Shown piece by piece: positions 58,131-64,000 of a DNA stretch of 64,000 bases. Position 1 is the first letter of the stretch; each line of letters begins with the position of its first letter. The notes beneath the pieces are model-generated. The model ran no database searches. It was not told the origin of the DNA and worked only from the letters and a program-made list of their open reading frames with translations. The position numbers and the translations under genes were made by a program. The stretch comes from Leptasterias polaris (Eukaryota; Echinodermata; Asteroidea; Forcipulatida; Asteriidae), in the NCBI GenBank assembly GCA_037783415.1, contig JAZGTN010000150.1:4712001-4776000 (forward strand), given 5' to 3'.

Positions 58131-58197
58131 AATGAGTAACTGTTTCAACTTTGACTTTCCAAAAGAAAAATAAAAAAATATCAGTACAGTGCTGACT

Positions 58198-58392
58198 CTA
58201 CATTGAAACCTCTTTAATCTCTTCACTGTAGGTTGTTTCAGGCCAATTTGGCCTACTTCGTGTTTGAGGCAAGGGGAGAGCATCTGGCATTGGTTCTCTT
58301 GTTATACTTTGATAACGACGGGTCAAGTTTACTCCCTGATTAGTAGAGCCAATGCTGGCTATTGCCTCCTGCCATCTTATAAAATCACACAA
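58198..58392 (-). CDS. possible minus-strand terminal exon, unrecognised
   Basis: On the minus strand, after TTGTGTGATTTTATAAG, a frame reads RWQEAIASIGSTNQGVNLTRR and ends TTYSEEIKEVSM followed by TAG. The composition (Pro/Thr/Arg/Glu, few rare codons) looks protein-like rather than random, and an AG acceptor sits at a suitable place. I do not recognise a family, the phase does not fit the other candidate piece at 58886-59150, and no AATAAA is obvious. The evidence is weak. Confidence 0.25.
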   Translation of the reverse strand: MCDFIRWQEAIASIGSTNQGVNLTRRYQSITREPMPDALPLPQTRSRPNWPETTYSEEIKEVSM

Positions 58393-58885
58393 AGTCTTTG
58401 AGTTGATTCTTGGCAGTGGAATGCTGAGCTTGCTCAGTACGGGTCATCCACCATGACTCTTTGTTGCATGTGCTCATATTTCTTTGTTATAATTAGTTTA
58501 TCGGGAGAAGATTGCGTACTGCAATGCAGCCAGAGTTGTTTTACTGTGCAGTATACAACTCTGTTTTTTTGTGCACTAATAGTTTGGGCCGGCGTGAATG
58601 CATTTCTGAAATAAATTGTGTGCGTGATAGCAGCTTCTTTTAAGCTGTCACGCTTTGTGCGTCCATACAGTATATTACCCAGTGGGTCTTAAACACTGTA
58701 TGGAATCTTTTGGTGATCTTGTCACCAATTGCGGAATTTTTCGCCATCTTTTGCATTTTTGCCGTAATCTGGAAAGGCTTCCTAACACAACCGAGTAATC
58801 TCGGCACCAAAAACTTCAAGAGGTTGTTTGGTAACCGAAGGGGGGCATTTATGCAACACTGAAATTGATGGATTTATTGATGTTT
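58393..58885. other. non-coding stretch with two imperfect hairpins
   Basis: GCGTGATAGCAGCTT pairs with AAGCTGTCACGC (58622-58652), and CCATACAGT pairs with ACTGTATGG (58663-58702). No gene is supported. Confidence 0.4.
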
Positions 58886-59150
58886 TGTAACCTTTTCCGC
58901 CTTTGCATGTAAATAAGCGCTCGCTGTTGATGATACTTTGGAACCCTGTTGACTGGCGGAATCACTGGAATCAACAGCAGAGCCTCCCTCAAGTTCATCA
59001 TCGTTGAGAAAGCTGTGGTGTTTCTTGGATGACACATGATCCATTGGACTGTCGGGAGTACGACCAAACCAGAAAAAGGGCTCCTGCGAATCGTATATTT
59101 GAGCTTTCAGAATATCTGTAAAACTGCTTTTATTCGATCTGAAACAAAGT
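58886..59150 (-). CDS. possible coding piece downstream of the BEL/Pao pol, unrecognised
   Basis: The minus strand, after CTTTGTTTCAG (59151), has a frame reading SNKSSFTDILKAQIYDSQEP, FFWFGRTPDSPMDHVSSKKH and, further on, SSTASAYLHAKAEKVTKHQ before TAA. The Ser/Asp-rich and then Ala/Lys-rich sequence is protein-like. It lies just beyond the likely 3' LTR, so it may be a host exon next to the insertion, or the start of the gag of a second element sharing the LTR (BEL Gag often has Ala/Lys/Glu-rich coiled parts). Neither can be proved from this window. Confidence 0.28.
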
Positions 59151-59623
59151 TAAAAGAATACATAGAACATTTAGTTTAACAGTTTAACACATACAAAAGA
59201 TTATAAGAAACTGGTTTAACTGTAGGCTATAAGGTGCTTATGATAATATGAAAATCGATACCACTGGCTGGGATCACTGGTCACCTTTAAGTTGAATAAA
59301 CCACTCAAAAATGCAGGCCTAATCAAACTTCTGTTGTTGACTGAATTAACTGAGCACATGTATTTCGTATCTAAACCTGCATCTTAATCTTGTGTCTGCA
59401 ACTAACACACTTTATGAAACCTAGACTGTAAAAACGGAATACTGATTCATGTAAACTTCCGGTCTGAAATTCACGTTATAACCAACCAGCTTATTCTGCA
59501 TCTTAACATAAGGGAAATTAAACTTACTTCCATAGCAGGACTCTTCCTAACAAACTGTCTGGCATCAAACAAACACTGGTTAGCTGGCATCAACAAATAC
59601 TGGTTAGCTGGCATATCATAACA
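59105..59623 (-). repeat. candidate 3' LTR of the BEL/Pao element
   Basis: Begins TGTTATGATATGCCAGC on the minus strand, 125 nt after the pol stop, and contains two 22-bp repeats of ACAAAYACTGGTTAGCTGGCAT-type sequence on the plus strand (about 59570-59615). It holds AATAAA (59129-59134, minus) near its end, as an LTR should. The 5' LTR lies outside the window, so neither boundary nor the target duplication can be confirmed. Confidence 0.35.
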
Positions 59624-59747
59624 TTATCGGTGATTATTGGGGTTTTCTGCCCTAAAATCAGACGAACTATCAATAAAACATGGCTGACAATTGTCACATG
59701 TATCAAAAACGGTGTTCAACAGAAGAGGGCGCTGTTCAAGTTGACCA

Positions 59748-62700
59748 CTACTGGTTGCTCACTGGAACATCCTCCGCCCCGATGAGAGCCTCGGTCTCAT
59801 CTTCATATCCTTCAGCCGGACACAGGACTGCAACCTTGGTAATGGGTCGGCTGTACTCTCCGTTAGGTGTCTTGACTTTGATGTTCCTAACCTTACCGTC
59901 TGGACCGGGGTAAACTACTCTCCCGATGCTCCACTTGCCTCTCACTGCATTCTGGTCTACCACGGTTACGACATCATCCACTCGTATTTCACGCCTCTCA
60001 GCTCTCCACTTCTTACGTGGCACCAACAAAGGGAGCACATCTCGGTTCCAGCGCTTCCAGAACGAGTCAACTATTTTCTGCAGGAACTCTACACGGTGTC
60101 TCGGATTTTTAGTCTCACGGAATGGGCCTTGAGGAACCTCTGTTGATGACCTTCCAAGTAGAATGTCGTTAGGGCACAGATACATGCCGTCATCTGGGTC
60201 ATTCGGGATCCTTCCGATTGGACGCTGGTTGACAAGGTTTGCCACTTCAAGAAGGACTGTGTACAGCTCAAACGGAGTGAGGACTTGGGCTCCAATGGCT
60301 TGTTTGAGGGCGGCCTTACAGCTTTTCACCAATGACTCAGCACAACCGTTCTGATGTGGTGCAGCAGGTGTAATGAACTTCCATTTCATTTGTCTTTCAG
60401 CGCAGTAGTGTTGTAGCTCGTCTTTGTTCCATCCTGTTATCATATCTCTGAGTTCTCGTTCAGCTCCTACCAATTGTGTACCATTGTCGCTGATCATCAT
60501 GGATGGATATCCTCTGATTGAAAAGAATCTTCGCAAAACTTGTAAGAACTCCATCGTGGAGTAATCAACCGCCAACTCAAGATGTACTGCTCTCGTGTTC
60601 AGACAGGTGAAAATTACTCCATAATGCTTTGTCGTCTTATTACGTCCAATTTTGACAGGATATGGACCGAAGTAGTCGCATGACGTGAAGTAGAACGGCG
60701 GTGTGTCTGGTGCAAGTCGATGTTGAGGTAGATCAGCCATAAATTGCGATTCTAACTTGTGCTCTCTCTCTCGGCAGGGTACACATCGGAACTTCACCGT
60801 CTTGGCAAGTCTATGGGCCTTTAGTATCCAGTACTTGCTTCGAATTTTCGCTACCGTAGTGGCGACTCCAGAATGTCCCACTTGGTGCACCTGGCGTGTT
60901 ATCAGCAGTGAGATGGGATGATTGTATGGCAGCAGTGCTGGGTGTCTCGCTGCATAAGCAGTCAGGGCTTTGTCTACTCTGCCTCCAACTCGCAGTACTC
61001 CATCTGCTTCAACGTATGGTGTCAGTGCTTTGAACTCTCCCTTATGGAGGCGATCATGCAGATTTGTTTGTGCTCTCAGGATCCAGTATCTCTCTGCATC
61101 CTTCAGCTCCTGTGATGAGAGTGGGCCCCTTTTGGTTTCATCCGCACGTTGCCGCTGGGTGTGCGCATTCCAGACGAACCGCTGTACAAAGGCGGTCACT
61201 CTTATCAGTCTCCTCCAGGTAGAATATCTTGTACAATCTATGACATCGGTCTCGACTGTTGTTATGAAGACAGACTGTATGTTGCGTCGCTCTTCATCCT
61301 TAGTTTGATCCATCTTGGACTCATCTTTTGGCCAGTCCTCTTCCGCCAAGTACAGAAAATCTGGGCCACTTTTCCATCGATTGGACAGCTGGCTCACAGA
61401 TATGCCTCGTGATACATCGTCTGCCACGTTCAGTTGGCCGGGAATATGTCTCCACTGTGCTGGATCCGTGTTATCTTGGATTTCTGACACTCTGTTGGAT
61501 ACAAAAGGCTTAAACCCTCTTGCTTCACTCCGTATCCAACCCAAAACGATCATGCTGTCACACAGGAAAACAGTCTGCTCTATCTTAAGCTCTATTTCTT
61601 CCGAGATAGTCTTGTAGAGACGAGAAGCCATCACCGCAGCCTGTAGCTCCAGCCTGGGAATGGTCAACTTCTTCAACGGTTCCACTCTTGATTTGGCAGT
61701 TACGAATCTCACTCCATATGTGCCACTGCGGAGTGACCATCTGAGGTAAGCACATGCTCCAAATGCATGTTCGGATGCATCGGAAAATATGCAAAGCATA
61801 GGATGTCCAACCGCATCAGGTGGTGTTAGGCATCTGTCAAACTTCACACAGTTCAGGCCGTCCATCTCCGCAAATAGTTGGGCCCACTGTTTCTGTTCAA
61901 TGGGAGGCAGCACTTCGTCCCAGTGAAGCCCTTGTTGCCACAGTCGTTGTAGCCCTATCTTCCCACGAACCAAGAATGCGGAAGCAAAGCCAACTGGGTC
62001 GAAGATACGTGCTATTTGACTGAGGACTTTTCTTTTGGTTAGCTTCATCTTTACATCTTCAGACTGGTTCTTAATAAACTCGATTGATACCTTGTAACCC
62101 ATGTTGTCTTCTTTGTGGTTCCAAACTGTCCCCAGAACTTTCTCTTCGTTTGTTGTATCCAAGAGATTTTTCTCCATTTCTTGTGAAGGAGAACAATTAG
62201 CATCCTCCTCCAGCGGCTCGCTGCTCAACCATCCCTTGACTCTGAAACCTCCTTCATCCAAAACTCTGTCAATATCGCTTGTTAATTTCTTGGCCTCAGC
62301 CTTGGTGTGGACTGAGCTGCATATGTCATCCATATATGTATTTTGTTTAAGCACCTTTGCAGCCTCTGGATAGATGCCTTCTGCCTGCTCTGCTGTTTTC
62401 TTCAGGGCGATCTGGGCCATGCCTGGGGCAGGTTTGTCTCCAAATGTGAGGACAGTCTTCACATAAACATCAGGCACTCGGTCGGTCTTCAAATCCCTCC
62501 ATAGGTACCGGTGGACATGTTGATCTTTCTCTGGTATGAGGATCCGATGGTACATCTTAGAGATGTCCCCAATCACTGCCACAGCATTCTCTCTAAACCT
62601 CAGAATGACTCCGAATATGTTGTTCAACAGATCTGGTCCTTTCATCCAGTAGCTGTTCAGCTGATGGCCCTGATAGGTAGCAGACGAGTTGAACACAATG

Positions 62701-64000
62701 CGCAGTGGTGTACTTTTCTTTTCCGGTCTTATTACTGCGTGGTGTGAGATGTAGTGGACTGGGCCATGGTACTTCTCCATTTCCTCCGTGGACACTTTTC
62801 TGGCAAACCCCATCTCGTACATCTCCATCATTTGTGTGTGGTATGCCTCTGCGTGGCCCCGGTTCTTCAGTAGTCTGTGTTCTGTGGATTGCAGCCTCTT
62901 TTCTGCTTGTGACTTATTGTCTGGCAGTAAGTTGGCCTCCTTCTTCCACGGGTAAGAAATCATCCATTGCTTTCCTATCTTCTGGCAGGACTGTTCGATA
63001 ACCATCGCTTCCTTCAGATCAATCGGGCTTTGCTTTTCTGGCTTACAGGTGCACGCTTTAGTTGCTACTCCCATGGCTTCAGTTGTCCAGAAGTCAGTCA
63101 TGTCGACTGGTGATGACAGACTGACATGCAAGATTCGGCTTGATTTTGCATGTCCTCCAGGTGTTGGTCCGAATATAACCCAACCCAATGGTGAGCGGCG
63201 GGCCACGAGGTTTCCAACCTCTCGGGTCTCTCCGGTGTGCATCTTCGCATTGTCAATGCCGATGAGGATGTCCACTGAACCCTTTTCTCTGTGGATCTCA
63301 CTCATTGGCAGACTAAATTGTTGTGAGACCTGCTTCAGATGAACCTCCGTCATTTCTTCGGTGATATGCGGGATACCGATTACCTTCAAGACGTAAGACT
63401 GGACTTTGTTTACTGGCCGGATGTAAACCTGGTACAGTTTTGTCATTAACTCCTCCTCCTCACCTCCAACCTTGTGTATCGTGATTGTGACATCTTGGCC
63501 TTGGAGTTTTAAATTCTCTGCCACAGATGTCTTGATTAGGCTAATCTGTGCTCCGGTGTCCAGTAGCACATTTCCGAGCACGCGGAAGTTATGCAATCCG
63601 AGCAGTTCAGCCTGGATGATTGGCAGCAATGTTTCTCCACTTTTGACGGATGCAACTCCAACTGAACTAGCGCCGATTGATGGGTTTGGATTATTGTGAA
63701 GAAGTGGGTGATGAAACATCTTGCAGGGCGCTCCATTGTACTTTTCTGGACACTGTCGTCGTCTGGAACATGTTATGTTATGATTTCTTCCTGCCTTTTT
63801 CAGACAGCTGAAGCACGCGTGGTTTTCTTTCATCACTTTCATGCGGTCAGTCAGGTTCATGGAAACGATTCTTGGGCATTGGTCGACCCAATGGTCTGAC
63901 GTCTGACACAGCCAACACTTGTAATTAGTGTAAGCCGTTTTGTTGGTAGCAGTACCGGTAGTCTTCGAGATGTGATTTACGGTCGCTGCATGGGCGGTAC
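59748..64000 (-). CDS. BEL/Pao LTR-retrotransposon Gag-Pol polyprotein, 5' end outside window
   Basis: One uninterrupted frame from the window edge to a TAG at 59748-59750. Numbering from the Met at 63860: just upstream of it lies a CCHC zinc knuckle (CWLCQTSDHWVDQC), followed by a second Cys-rich stretch (CFSCLKK). Next come an aspartic protease with VLLDTGAQISLI (D101), a reverse transcriptase with GDISKMY (D432) and YMDD (509-512), an RNase H with FSDAS (D694), RLELQ (E738), LCDSM (D768) and NVADD (814-815), then the integrase HHCC finger (H992, H996, C1026, C1029) and catalytic CDYFGP (D1062), ISDNGTQ (D1125) and NGCAES (E1175). The C-terminus ends with a basic, chromatin/DNA-binding-like tail. 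The domain order and the long spacing between the last D and E are those of BEL/Pao. All catalytic residues are present and no frameshift is seen, so the copy is young. The frame is open upstream, so more Gag lies to the right. Confidence 0.95.
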   Translation of the reverse strand, partial: TAHAATVNHISKTTGTATNKTAYTNYKCWLCQTSDHWVDQCPRIVSMNLTDRMKVMKENHACFSCLKKAGRNHNITCSRRRQCPEKYNGAPCKMFHHPLLHNNPNPSIGASSVGVASVKSGETLLPIIQAELLGLHNFRVLGNVLLDTGAQISLIKTSVAENLKLQGQDVTITIHKVGGEEEELMTKLYQVYIRPVNKVQSYVLKVIGIPHITEEMTEVHLKQVSQQFSLPMSEIHREKGSVDILIGIDNAKMHTGETREVGNLVARRSPLGWVIFGPTPGGHAKSSRILHVSLSSPVDMTDFWTTEAMGVATKACTCKPEKQSPIDLKEAMVIEQSCQKIGKQWMISYPWKKEANLLPDNKSQAEKRLQSTEHRLLKNRGHAEAYHTQMMEMYEMGFARKVSTEEMEKYHGPVHYISHHAVIRPEKKSTPLRIVFNSSATYQGHQLNSYWMKGPDLLNNIFGVILRFRENAVAVIGDISKMYHRILIPEKDQHVHRYLWRDLKTDRVPDVYVKTVLTFGDKPAPGMAQIALKKTAEQAEGIYPEAAKVLKQNTYMDDICSSVHTKAEAKKLTSDIDRVLDEGGFRVKGWLSSEPLEEDANCSPSQEMEKNLLDTTNEEKVLGTVWNHKEDNMGYKVSIEFIKNQSEDVKMKLTKRKVLSQIARIFDPVGFASAFLVRGKIGLQRLWQQGLHWDEVLPPIEQKQWAQLFAEMDGLNCVKFDRCLTPPDAVGHPMLCIFSDASEHAFGACAYLRWSLRSGTYGVRFVTAKSRVEPLKKLTIPRLELQAAVMASRLYKTISEEIELKIEQTVFLCDSMIVLGWIRSEARGFKPFVSNRVSEIQDNTDPAQWRHIPGQLNVADDVSRGISVSQLSNRWKSGPDFLYLAEEDWPKDESKMDQTKDEERRNIQSVFITTVETDVIDCTRYSTWRRLIRVTAFVQRFVWNAHTQRQRADETKRGPLSSQELKDAERYWILRAQTNLHDRLHKGEFKALTPYVEADGVLRVGGRVDKALTAYAARHPALLPYNHPISLLITRQVHQVGHSGVATTVAKIRSKYWILKAHRLAKTVKFRCVPCREREHKLESQFMADLPQHRLAPDTPPFYFTSCDYFGPYPVKIGRNKTTKHYGVIFTCLNTRAVHLELAVDYSTMEFLQVLRRFFSIRGYPSMMISDNGTQLVGAERELRDMITGWNKDELQHYCAERQMKWKFITPAAPHQNGCAESLVKSCKAALKQAIGAQVLTPFELYTVLLEVANLVNQRPIGRIPNDPDDGMYLCPNDILLGRSSTEVPQGPFRETKNPRHRVEFLQKIVDSFWKRWNRDVLPLLVPRKKWRAERREIRVDDVVTVVDQNAVRGKWSIGRVVYPGPDGKVRNIKVKTPNGEYSRPITKVAVLCPAEGYEDETEALIGAEDVPVSNQ

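Noticed and set aside
59050..59080. A primer-binding site (TGGTCGTACTCCCGACAG, minus) marking the start of a tandem retroelement
   Set aside because: The implied tRNA 3' end lacks the conserved C61 in the T arm, so complementarity to a real tRNA is not supported.

Overview
This window looks like nuclear DNA of a marine deuterostome, most likely an echinoderm. The grounds are AT-rich DNA with spliced genes, tandem EGF-like exons in the 1-1 phase typical of deuterostome extracellular proteins, frequent AGGCCTA words, BEL/Pao and piggyBac transposons, and several small elements whose ends (AAGGGAGGGTGTACCTTTGG, and an internal CAATTGGTCATCG) I associate with echinoderm genomes. The species cannot be fixed from sequence alone, and nothing here looks bacterial.

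Layout. (1) 1-36448: about 43 head-to-tail copies of an 826-bp satellite monomer, almost identical, extending left out of the window. One monomer carries a 1023-bp inverted-repeat transposon (1933-2955). Four monomers are shortened, diverged variants whose linked markers show that blocks of several monomers were amplified together. The last monomers before 36448 decay. (2) 36449-42098: a second, older and unrelated tandem array of 135-190 bp subunits in a three-subunit higher-order pattern, with a conserved overlapping-hairpin motif; a 353-bp MITE sits in it at a TTTAAA site. (3) 42099-50600: mostly non-coding, with a 198-bp tandem duplication, long pure G or C runs, one well-supported minus-strand exon (44293-44435) with a possible CRE/CCAAT promoter upstream, two further MITE relatives, the 3' end of a LINE reverse transcriptase, a tRNA-derived SINE and a 54-bp foldback element.

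(4) 50600-55900: a two-exon THAP-domain gene on the minus strand, damaged by three frameshifts, an in-frame TGA and loss of its ATG. Its intron holds a complete piggyBac element (51255-54708: TTAA flanks, TIRs, subterminal repeats, a DDD transposase with a C-terminal cysteine-rich domain) and a 75-bp near-perfect palindrome with a 9-bp target duplication. (5) 56379-57704: two EGF-like exons of a plus-strand gene. (6) 58198-59150: possible minus-strand coding pieces. (7) 59100-64000: the 3' part of a BEL/Pao LTR retrotransposon on the minus strand with one long intact Gag-Pol frame.

The window is therefore a satellite/transposon-rich domain bordering sparse host exons. The most unusual items are the pair of tiny TAGCCCCA foldback elements with matching arms, the satellite monomer that contains splice-like signals and a decayed coding-like stretch, the higher-order structure of both arrays, and the broken THAP gene that hosts piggyBac in its intron.
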